A stretch of DNA of 6,396 bases from Thermoanaerobaculia bacterium (GTDB taxonomy: Bacteria; Acidobacteriota; Thermoanaerobaculia; Multivoradales; JAHEKO01), in assembly GCA_029287645.1 (NCBI GenBank), contig JARFQS010000376.1:1-6396 (forward strand), read 5' to 3'. Under the pieces are notes generated by a model that ran no database searches, had not been told where the DNA came from, and was given only the letters and a program-made list of their open reading frames with translations. The translations under genes and the position numbers were made by a program. Numbering within the stretch: position 1 is the first letter of the stretch; each line of letters begins with the position of its first letter. Below are positions 1-6,396 of this stretch, piece after piece.

Positions 1-242
1 ACGATGCCGACTATCTAGCCAAAAGCATCGGCAGCCAGTGGATCGACATGAACGTCTTCAGCATCAATCAGGACCTGGTCGTGGTCGATCGGGATCAGAC
101 GGCGCTCATCAAGCTCCTGGAGAAGCACGGTCTCGACGTCATCCCCTTGAAGCTGCGGCACGCCAAGATGCTGGGCGGTGGATTCCATTGTGTGACCCTG
201 GACATTCGGCGATCCGGAACACTCGATCGCTACTTCGACTGA
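1..242 (+). CDS. Amidinotransferase, glycine amidinotransferase-like, C-terminal part (5' end outside window)
   Basis: The reading frame is open from the left edge (first whole codon at base 3) to TGA at 240-242 and gives the last 79 residues. An ATG at base 48 is internal, because the frame continues upstream with family-like sequence (a GSQWIDMNVF stretch). The end carries GGGFHC (the Cys codon is 189-191) followed by a TLDIRR..TLDRYFD tail. This closely matches the C-terminus of animal and bacterial L-arginine:glycine amidinotransferases as I recall them (GGGFHC, DVRR, GTL..YLD). In that family the Cys is the nucleophile that takes the amidino group from arginine and passes it to an amine acceptor, releasing ornithine. 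Relatives act in toxin and antibiotic pathways (CyrA, SxtG, StrB), so the acceptor here need not be glycine. The N-terminal part with the other catalytic His and Asp residues is not visible. The family call is firm; the substrate is unknown. It precedes the synthetase on the same strand with a 97-base gap. Confidence 0.9.
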   Translation, partial: DADYLAKSIGSQWIDMNVFSINQDLVVVDRDQTALIKLLEKHGLDVIPLKLRHAKMLGGGFHCVTLDIRRSGTLDRYFD

Positions 243-328
243 GAGCTCCTCTGTCTCCCTCTCCCAATGAAGGGATAGATCGGGGCTCTGGCAGAGAGTC
301 CTCCAAGCTCTCGACCTAGCAACCGTGC

Positions 329-332
329 GAGG
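329..332 (+). promoter_or_regulatory. Ribosome binding site deciding the GTG start of the synthetase
   Basis: GAGG lies 7 bases before the GTG at 340. An in-frame TAG at 334-336 sits directly upstream, so GTG-340 is the first possible start in this frame. The next candidate, the GTG at 379, would cut the N-terminal membrane helix in half. The 97-base gap before the start shows no convincing promoter. It has only a weak GAGAG/CTCTC inverted repeat around 294-314, without a T-run. Confidence 0.6.
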
Positions 333-339
333 CTAGTCC

Positions 340-3300
340 GTGGCAGGTCTCATTCTTGCAGCCCTCTTCGGGGTCCTCTTCGTGCTGACGTTCGCGGCGT
401 GGAGGCGATACCTCTGGGTGGCCACGCACCCGCGAGGCGGCCTGGAGGATACCTGTCCCTACAGCTTGACGGATGTCTTTGGCGACAACCATCTCGTCAA
501 CGCTCCACATCAGGAAGGAGCGCAGTGGCTGACGGAGATCTTCAGCCGCTCCGCCAAGCGGTTCCCTGATCACACGGCCCTGCAGATTCCCCACACCGGG
601 GAGTCCCTGACCTTCGCCGAGCTCGACTCGCGGGCCGAAGACTTGGCGGCCGCTCTGTCTCGCTTCCTGACCGGTCCGGACCAGGTGGTCGTCGTGGCCA
701 TGGCGCAGGACAACTGGCAGATCGTGGCCTCCCACCTCGGCATTCTCAAGGCCGGCGGGACGGTAATGTTCCTGGACACCACCCTGCCCGAAGCCCTGAT
801 CACACACATGCTCGAGGACGCCCAGCCGGCGGTCGTTCTCACACGAGGACAGCCCAGCTTCAGGGGCCTGCCAACGCTCGATGTTCTGGCACTGCCCGAG
901 AAGGTGCCTCGAATCGGGCCGCCACCCTGGCTGGACGACCCCACGCAGCGACTCGCGACCATCTTCTACACGAGCGGTACCACCGGAATGCCCAAGGGTG
1001 TGGAGAGCCCGCACGCAGGCTATGTGAACCTCGCTCTGACCGACGCCGACTATCTCGATCTCGTTCCGGGCATGGACGCGACCACCCTCACGTCGTCTCT
1101 CGGATACGACGGGAGCATTTCCGAGATGTACAGCGCCTGGGTGTCGGGTTGTGCCGTGGTCCTGTTGACCAAGGAGCAGGTCCGCTCCGGCCCGGATCTC
1201 GTCCCCATCCTGCGTGATGCCGAGGTCACCGTGCTGTTCTGTCCTCCGGTGCTGCTGACCACTCTGACGCCGACCCCCGAGCTGGATCTTCCCTACCCGC
1301 TGTGCCGCTACATCGTTCCGGCGGGCGAGGCCTTTCCCACAGCTCTCGTAGAGCCGTGGACCCGTGGTCGACGCCAAATCATCAACACCTACGGCCCCAC
1401 AGAGGCGAGCACCGACACGAGTCGCCAGAGCTTGCGGCCTGGAGAGCCGGTGACCATCGGCTCTCCATTCGCCAACGTGACGTACGTCCTCCTCGAGGTC
1501 GGTGAGCTGGAACCGCTCTCTCACGGTGAGGTCGGTGAGCTCTGCATCGGTGGGGTTCACGTGGCACGCGGCTACCGAAATCTGCCGGAGCAGACGGCCG
1601 AGAAGTTCATCACGCATCCCCGCTTCGGCCGCCTGTACCGCACCGGCGATAAATGCAGGATCGATCCCAGGACACACCAGGTGCACTTCCTCGGCCGCGT
1701 CGACGCGCAACTCAAAGTGCGCGGGCACCGTGTCGAGATCCAGCCTGTCGAAGACATCCTCCAAACGCAATTCAAGGAGATCGAGGCTGCTGTCCTCGAC
1801 TACCAGAACGAGGAGCTGATCGCCTTCGTCGCTGCACCGTCGGTCGCCCGGGGAGAGACCTCGGTGGTCGCTCCGGCCCCGCAGGAGTGGGCGGAGGGAG
1901 TCACGGCCAGACTGGCCAGGCAGCTCCCGGAACCCTCGGTTCCGTCGAGGATCTTCCTGGTCGAAGAATTCGTCATGAAGCCGGTGTCGGGGAAGATCGA
2001 TCGGCAGTGCCTGCCAGATCTCTCTCGTGTAATGCCCACCGGCGAGATGCGAGACGAAGAAGGCTTCGCTGGCTCACCGAGCGAGGAGCCGAGCCATGGA
2101 ATACCGACTGGTAGAGAACCCGGCTCCGGTGCAGAGGTGGAGCCGCACTCTGAGGAGGTGCTGGCGATCTGCAGAGAAGTGTTCGAGACTCCGATCGGAT
2201 GGGACGATGCCTTCGCCGACCATGGAGGACACTCGATCATCATCGCCCGACTGGCCCAGCGTCTGCGAGCGGCAGGATGGGTGGTACCTGTCCGGTCGCT
2301 GTTGACCGATTGCAACACTGCCAGGAAGGTGGCCAATCGCCCACGGGAGCTCGCACAAGACCCAGAGGCCACGATGGCTTCGCCATCGGACCGCGATCAC
2401 TCCATGCGCGACGAGGCTGCGGCAGAAGTCCTTTCCGTCAGGTACTTCACCACCCTGCAGGTCCTTTTCCAGCTGCTGCTGTACAGCCCTCTCTTGGTCG
2501 GATTCGTCGGGCTCGTCGCCTTCGCCGAGATCGGCGAGTTCTTCATGAGCGCACACCTCTGGGAGTTCGTTGCCGTCGGCTTCCTGGGATACCTATCCGC
2601 CCTGATCGCGCCTTTCGCGAGTCTGCTCTGGGTCATGGTGATCAAGCGCTTCATGGGAGGAGACACCCACAAGAACAACGTGACACCGGGCGCCTATCCC
2701 AAGTGGAGCAGAATGCACCTGCGAACCTGGTGCATCCGGCGGATGGAACGGTCGGTACTTCGGCCGCTCGGCATGCTGTTCCGCAGTGCACCGCTCATGG
2801 CCTACGCGTTGCGTCGGCTCGGCGCCACAGTGGGTGACAATCTTCAGTGCGCTCACGATGTCGAGTTTTCGGGGCCGTTGGACCTCTTCTCCACCGAAGA
2901 CGACGTAGCGATACAGGCGGGGGCCTACATTCACACCTCGAGGTGGGTGGGCCAGGAACTGCACATTGGCCCCATTCATCTGGAGAGCGGCTCGAAGATC
3001 GGACTGCGAGCAGGCGTCGCCAACGACGTGACGGTGGGCCGCGGCAGCTGGATCACACCGCTGACTCCCATCCTCAACGACGTGGGCGCAGAGGGGATCT
3101 GGGAGGGAGCCCCGGCTCGATTCACTGGCAGTTGTACGGACCTGAAGCGCACAGCGAGCCACTGCAAGTACAGGTATCCGCTCTGGCTGTTGGAGACGCT
3201 CAACATCCTGATGCAGGTCTTCCTGGATTTCTCCCTCCTTGTCGCTCCCACGGCAGCAGTGACCTGGTTCGCTGCCACGTTCATTCCCGTCAGAGAAACA

Positions 3301-4689
3301 GAGCGCGCCAGTGAGTACTTCCAGATCACGCCGCTGTACGAAATCGTTTGGCAACTGGGCCTCTACGCTTTCATCACGACCTGGGTGACGATTGTCCTCA
3401 TCTCCGTGGTGGGCTGCCTGTTTCTTCGCGCCACGGCCTTCAAGCCGGGCTTGTATCCCTCGCGAGGGCTCAGGGGTGCGCTCCTCCTGTACAGAGTCAA
3501 GAAGCTGAACCAGATCCAGCGTCTGTGGACGTGGACCATCACCGGGCAGTACCTGCGCGCCCTCGCTGGCATGCGCTTCACGCGCGTAGGCGCGACGGAG
3601 TGTGACGTGATGCTCAACCTGGTTCCGGAGGTCACCTGTGCCGACTCCCAGGTCTTCTGGTCTCATGGCTGCTTCACGAACATGCTCGACCACGGCGCCG
3701 AGCACCTGAAGCTCCACCGACTCGACATGCCGGCGAATTTCTTCGCCAGCAACAACTGCGTCGCAGAGTCCGGACAGCTCCCGACCAACTTCCTCCTGGG
3801 TGTCTCCACGCCAGCGAATGACCTCCAGTTCCGGCGCCAGATGCGCTCCAGGCTCGGCGAGCCGATCACGGTAGCAGGAAACCCGCCCGTGAAATTCGGT
3901 AGCGCGGATTTCGAGGCGGAGAACGAGGCTCAGGATCTACCGAGCCTGTCGCTCTTCTTGTCGCGTGTCTTCCTGAACGACGTTTTCAGTATCGGCCTGC
4001 TACCTATTGCCGAGGTCCTGATCTATGCCGTTCTCTACACGGTTCTGCTGAGATGGGGTGGCTACCCGGTTCTCAGTGCGGTCTCGGCTCTGGTGCTCAC
4101 AGAAGTGACCCTGGTCACGTCTTGTGCCGTGATCAAGAAGGTCCTCGTTGGCAGCGAATGGGGCTCTGCCCACTCGACGCCATTCTGGTCCTGGCGACAC
4201 TTCACCTACTTCCTCGCTCAAGACTGCTTCTTCGCCTGGTGCAAGAGGCCCATGAGATTCCTGGGCGAGACCGTGCTCTCCAATTTCGCGTTGCGTCGGA
4301 TGGGGTGTCGAATCGGGAGGCGAACCCTGGTTACCGAACCCCTGGGAGCCTTCGACTGGAACGCAGTGAGCTTCGGCGACGATTGCATAATCGGCGGCTT
4401 CCTACAGCTCCACACCCTCGAGAACATGCTGCTGCAGGTGAAGCGAAGCGACATCCAGAGCAACAGCTCTGTCAATTTCGGCGCCACGGTCATGGGGGGC
4501 GCGGTCATCGATCCCGGCACGACCCTTCTGCCCTTGAGCATGGTTCTGAAGGAGATGAACCTGCCCGCCGCCCTCTACGAGGGCAGTCCGGTGGAACCTA
4601 CAAGCGGTGAACGTCAGTCCACCCATGGTCGGTCGACCTCGACCGGGCTGGTCCGAGAATTCGACGACGAGGCTGAGCACTGCGGATGA
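340..4689 (+). CDS. Membrane-bound single-module NRPS, Pls-type: TM - adenylation - carrier - three TM/beta-helix repeats
   Basis: This 1449-residue protein probably activates one amino acid, holds it as a thioester and transfers or polymerises it at the membrane. Residues 2-20 form a hydrophobic helix followed by Arg-Arg. The adenylation domain spans about 45-560: LTFAEL (90-95), LKAGG (136-140), TSGTTGMPKG (211-220), YDGS (256-259), NTYGPTE (349-355), GELCIGG (399-405), YRTGD (433-437), GRVDAQLKVRG (452-462) and the catalytic-type lysine K552 in PVSGKIDR. A charged low-complexity linker (about 565-605) leads to a carrier domain with HGGHS, where Ser632 is the phosphopantetheine site. From about 700 there are several membrane segments (about 708-729, 744-768, 955-982, 1005-1028, 1217-1237, 1243-1265) alternating with three beta-helix-like units starting near 825, 1083 and 1318. 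I see no HHxxxDG condensation domain and no thioesterase. Streptomyces epsilon-poly-lysine synthetase has a similar A-carrier-TM/tandem-domain plan; this protein is somewhat longer and has the extra N-terminal helix. The amino acid and product are unknown. Confidence 0.92.
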   Translation: MAGLILAALFGVLFVLTFAAWRRYLWVATHPRGGLEDTCPYSLTDVFGDNHLVNAPHQEGAQWLTEIFSRSAKRFPDHTALQIPHTGESLTFAELDSRAEDLAAALSRFLTGPDQVVVVAMAQDNWQIVASHLGILKAGGTVMFLDTTLPEALITHMLEDAQPAVVLTRGQPSFRGLPTLDVLALPEKVPRIGPPPWLDDPTQRLATIFYTSGTTGMPKGVESPHAGYVNLALTDADYLDLVPGMDATTLTSSLGYDGSISEMYSAWVSGCAVVLLTKEQVRSGPDLVPILRDAEVTVLFCPPVLLTTLTPTPELDLPYPLCRYIVPAGEAFPTALVEPWTRGRRQIINTYGPTEASTDTSRQSLRPGEPVTIGSPFANVTYVLLEVGELEPLSHGEVGELCIGGVHVARGYRNLPEQTAEKFITHPRFGRLYRTGDKCRIDPRTHQVHFLGRVDAQLKVRGHRVEIQPVEDILQTQFKEIEAAVLDYQNEELIAFVAAPSVARGETSVVAPAPQEWAEGVTARLARQLPEPSVPSRIFLVEEFVMKPVSGKIDRQCLPDLSRVMPTGEMRDEEGFAGSPSEEPSHGIPTGREPGSGAEVEPHSEEVLAICREVFETPIGWDDAFADHGGHSIIIARLAQRLRAAGWVVPVRSLLTDCNTARKVANRPRELAQDPEATMASPSDRDHSMRDEAAAEVLSVRYFTTLQVLFQLLLYSPLLVGFVGLVAFAEIGEFFMSAHLWEFVAVGFLGYLSALIAPFASLLWVMVIKRFMGGDTHKNNVTPGAYPKWSRMHLRTWCIRRMERSVLRPLGMLFRSAPLMAYALRRLGATVGDNLQCAHDVEFSGPLDLFSTEDDVAIQAGAYIHTSRWVGQELHIGPIHLESGSKIGLRAGVANDVTVGRGSWITPLTPILNDVGAEGIWEGAPARFTGSCTDLKRTASHCKYRYPLWLLETLNILMQVFLDFSLLVAPTAAVTWFAATFIPVRETERASEYFQITPLYEIVWQLGLYAFITTWVTIVLISVVGCLFLRATAFKPGLYPSRGLRGALLLYRVKKLNQIQRLWTWTITGQYLRALAGMRFTRVGATECDVMLNLVPEVTCADSQVFWSHGCFTNMLDHGAEHLKLHRLDMPANFFASNNCVAESGQLPTNFLLGVSTPANDLQFRRQMRSRLGEPITVAGNPPVKFGSADFEAENEAQDLPSLSLFLSRVFLNDVFSIGLLPIAEVLIYAVLYTVLLRWGGYPVLSAVSALVLTEVTLVTSCAVIKKVLVGSEWGSAHSTPFWSWRHFTYFLAQDCFFAWCKRPMRFLGETVLSNFALRRMGCRIGRRTLVTEPLGAFDWNAVSFGDDCIIGGFLQLHTLENMLLQVKRSDIQSNSSVNFGATVMGGAVIDPGTTLLPLSMVLKEMNLPAALYEGSPVEPTSGERQSTHGRSTSTGLVREFDDEAEHCG

Positions 4690-5411
4690 GAGAACAGAGC
4701 GAGCGAGTCCGCGACCTCTTCGAGGCGATCGCGCGAGACCTCACGCCCGCCACTGCTCGGCAGGCGGTTCGCGTGCTGTACTCGCCGGTCTCGAGCGATC
4801 CGGAGGTGACGCGGTTGTGCGCTTCGGTTCTGTCCGACGGAGAGTTGCAGAGGGCAGATCGCTTTGCGGCATCTGGCGACCGGACACTCTTCCTCCAGCG
4901 TCGCGCCTTTCGTCGCTTCTGCGCCGCTACAGAGCTCGGACCTTCGCGCCCTTTGTCGCAGATCGTCTTTGAAGAGACAGAGAACGGACGGCCCTATCTA
5001 CCCAATTCGACGGGTCTGTGGTTCAGCTTCTCCTCCTGCCGCCTCGGTCTTCTCGGGGCGTGGTCGCCGACGCATGCGGTCGGCGTCGATCTCGAAGATC
5101 CCACGAGAGACTTGGAGGCTACAGACCTCGCTCATCGATTCTTCTCCCAAACCGAGGCCGATGCGATCGAGAGGTCGGGCACTTCGGAGCGCCTGCGGGT
5201 CTTCTATCGATACTGGAGTCTCAAGGAGGCGGCGCTCAAATCCATCGGGGAGGGACTGCCCTTTGGCCTCGACGCATTCGAGTTCGAGTTGGATCCAGAG
5301 CTGCGTATCGCAGCCGCACCCCTCCGCTTTGGTGGTCCGGAACGATTCGACGCCCACCTGCTCGGACGAGGCGAGAGCTGCGGCGCGCTCGTCATTCGAA
5401 GATTGGCCTGA
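4686..5411 (+). CDS. Sfp-type 4'-phosphopantetheinyl transferase
   Basis: This 241-residue protein would move 4'-phosphopantetheine from coenzyme A to the serine of a carrier domain, most likely Ser632 of the adjoining synthetase. The family signature is clear: GRPYL near 100, VGVDLED at 132-138 (Asp135 and Glu137 as magnesium ligands) and WSLKEAALK at 177-185 (Glu181 as ligand, Lys185 conserved). The N-terminal half has the usual R..F/LQRR.FRR helix. Length fits the Sfp/EntD-like group of about 220-250 residues. One oddity is that the stretch that normally reads like FN.SHS before the first signature is here FSFSSC, so the His that usually contacts the CoA phosphate seems to be replaced. The start ATG overlaps the synthetase TGA (ATGA at 4686-4689), which suggests translational coupling; the nearest GAGG (4669-4672) is 13 bases away, rather far for an independent start. 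Confidence 0.93.
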   Translation: MREQSERVRDLFEAIARDLTPATARQAVRVLYSPVSSDPEVTRLCASVLSDGELQRADRFAASGDRTLFLQRRAFRRFCAATELGPSRPLSQIVFEETENGRPYLPNSTGLWFSFSSCRLGLLGAWSPTHAVGVDLEDPTRDLEATDLAHRFFSQTEADAIERSGTSERLRVFYRYWSLKEAALKSIGEGLPFGLDAFEFELDPELRIAAAPLRFGGPERFDAHLLGRGESCGALVIRRLA

Positions 5412-5455
5412 TGTCGACTCGAGAAGTGCGCTTGACCCAACAGGCTCTACGACCC

Positions 5456-5462
5456 AGGGAGG
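5456..5462 (+). promoter_or_regulatory. Strong Shine-Dalgarno sequence for the exported helical protein
   Basis: AGGGAGG ends 7 bases before the ATG at 5470, an ideal spacing, and supports this start over the in-frame ATGs at 5485 and 5494, which would remove the charged N-terminus of the signal peptide. The 58-base gap after the transferase stop shows no terminator hairpin, so read-through from the upstream genes is possible. Confidence 0.75.
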
Positions 5463-5469
5463 TATCGCA

Positions 5470-6396
5470 ATGAAACTCGAGAAGATGGTCACCATGGCTG
5501 TCGTCGCTGCGAGTGCGGTCTGGTTGTCCGTAACCCCCGCAGCTTCGCAGGATTCCCGGAACCAGCCTCAGCCCCTTCCCGAGACAGTCACGGCTCAATT
5601 GGACGGTTGGACCGAGTCCATGGAGCAGCTTCGGGACCAGATCGATACGCTCACGGAGCGTCTTCAGGCCAGCGAAGGAGTCGTCCTACAGGTAGTCGAA
5701 AGTCGCATCGACCGCGCCTGGTTGGAGCTCTTCGAGCTGGAGCTCGACTTCGCGGAGGAGATAGCGAACCGCTCGGAAGCAGACTTCGATGTGGCTGCCC
5801 ACCGGCCTGCCGTGCTCAGCGCACTTGCCACTCTCCCAGCCGAGATCCTGGTCGTAGAAGGCAGGGCGAAGGACCGGGTGGTCTTTCCCGACCGCGATCA
5901 GAGCGCGGCCGAGCAGGCTGCCGCCGACGCCAGGCTCGCAGTCGTCTTCCCCGAGATCGAACGCCTCTACCAGGCCCAGGTTCGTCATCTGGATCTGTCG
6001 CACCGTTTCGGCATCGAAGCCAATGATCAACGGAGGGGCCTCGCAGAGCGACTCACCGAGCGGGCGGCCAATCTCTCGATCCTGCTCGAGCTCGCCCAGG
6101 AGAACGTCGCGTCGCTCTCATTGCAAGCGGAGGCGATCCCGGACGACACCGAGGTCACCGCCAAGCTCAAAGTCGGAGAGGGACGCGTCCGGATCATCGC
6201 CGGCACCCTGCAATCGACGGTCGCAATGATGGCGGAGCTCGATCTCGAGGCGAAGGAGTACGAACAGCAGCTGATTGCAGCCACGGGCAAGCTGACGACG
6301 GTCGACACGGAGGTTCTGGGCGGACTCTTCGCCCAGTGGGCTCAGAGTGCGCGCGACTCGATGGCCCTGAACGGACCACGTCTGATGCTGCAGGTG
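5470..6396 (+). CDS. Exported helical protein, possibly N-terminal part of an MscS-type mechanosensitive channel (3' end outside window)
   Basis: The frame stays open from ATG 5470 to the right edge, giving 309 residues without a stop. The N-terminus is a signal peptide: positive residues at 2 and 5, a hydrophobic core at about 7-19, and a likely cleavage near PAAS/QD (about residues 24-27). No lipobox cysteine is visible. After it come long charged helices with heptad-like spacing (about 38-75, MEQLRDQIDTLTERL and following) and further Ala/Glu/Leu-rich helices up to the edge, so the visible part is probably periplasmic. The last residues (about 289-309, W...A...NGPRLMLQV) look like the approach to the first membrane segment in large MscS-family channels with extended periplasmic domains. 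That assignment rests on general resemblance only; the channel domain itself is outside the window. An alternative is another coiled-coil envelope protein. Composition resembles its neighbours. A role in the upstream pathway is not shown. Confidence 0.8.
   Translation, partial: MKLEKMVTMAVVAASAVWLSVTPAASQDSRNQPQPLPETVTAQLDGWTESMEQLRDQIDTLTERLQASEGVVLQVVESRIDRAWLELFELELDFAEEIANRSEADFDVAAHRPAVLSALATLPAEILVVEGRAKDRVVFPDRDQSAAEQAAADARLAVVFPEIERLYQAQVRHLDLSHRFGIEANDQRRGLAERLTERAANLSILLELAQENVASLSLQAEAIPDDTEVTAKLKVGEGRVRIIAGTLQSTVAMMAELDLEAKEYEQQLIAATGKLTTVDTEVLGGLFAQWAQSARDSMALNGPRLMLQV

Noticed and set aside
294..314. GAGAG/CTCTC inverted repeat in the gap before the synthetase as a terminator
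   Set aside because: The stem is only about five pairs and has no following T-run, so it is not a convincing terminator.
38..319. A 93-codon + strand frame overlapping the amidinotransferase end
   Set aside because: It is an out-of-frame reading of the amidinotransferase with Arg/Ser-rich translation, and the frame carrying GGGFHC explains the region.
316..1770. A 484-codon open frame on the minus strand opposite the adenylation domain
   Set aside because: Its translation is rich in Arg, Gly, Val and His with no recognisable domain and lies wholly antisense to well-conserved adenylation motifs; long antisense frames are common in GC-rich genes.
2593..3717. A 374-codon open frame on the minus strand opposite the membrane region
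   Set aside because: It shows low-complexity Arg/Gly/His-rich sequence without motifs and is antisense to the membrane and beta-helix region of the synthetase.
5432..5437. TTGACC as a possible -35 box before the exported protein
   Set aside because: No acceptable -10 box lies 16-18 bases downstream; that position falls on the Shine-Dalgarno sequence.
5607..6026. A 139-codon + strand frame inside the exported protein gene
   Set aside because: It is an Arg/Gly/Ser-rich out-of-frame shadow; the frame from 5470 has a signal peptide, a strong ribosome site and stays open to the edge.

Overview
This GC-rich window (codon third positions mostly C or G) comes from a bacterium I cannot place to phylum by reading alone. 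All recognised genes lie on the + strand, are tightly packed and look like part of a small secondary-metabolite or amino-acid-polymer locus, followed by an envelope gene. I see no tRNA, rRNA, CRISPR array, IS element or phage gene.

Layout: (1) The left edge holds the last 79 codons of an amidinotransferase of the glycine amidinotransferase type, including its active-site cysteine motif GGGFHC (stop at 242). (2) After a 97-base gap comes a 1449-residue single-module nonribosomal peptide synthetase (340-4689). Its order is: N-terminal membrane helix, adenylation domain, peptidyl carrier domain, then a long membrane-embedded C-terminal region with three repeats of transmembrane segments plus a left-handed beta-helix-like unit. 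This is the architecture of the Pls (epsilon-poly-lysine synthetase) type enzymes and of the 'NRPS terminal domain' family. (3) Overlapping its stop by ATGA is a Sfp-type 4'-phosphopantetheinyl transferase (4686-5411), which would activate the carrier domain. (4) After 58 bases and a strong Shine-Dalgarno sequence begins a secreted or membrane protein with a signal peptide and long helical/coiled-coil region (5470 to the right edge, open). It resembles the periplasmic N-terminal part of a large mechanosensitive-channel (MscS-type) protein.

Reading together: the amidinotransferase could supply or modify a guanidino compound, the synthetase would load one amino acid on its own carrier and transfer or polymerise it at the membrane without canonical condensation or thioesterase domains, and the transferase primes the carrier. 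The link between the amidinotransferase and the synthetase is an inference from gene order and common strand. The product is unknown. The most interesting idea is a guanidino-bearing homopolymer or a membrane-made single-amino-acid conjugate.
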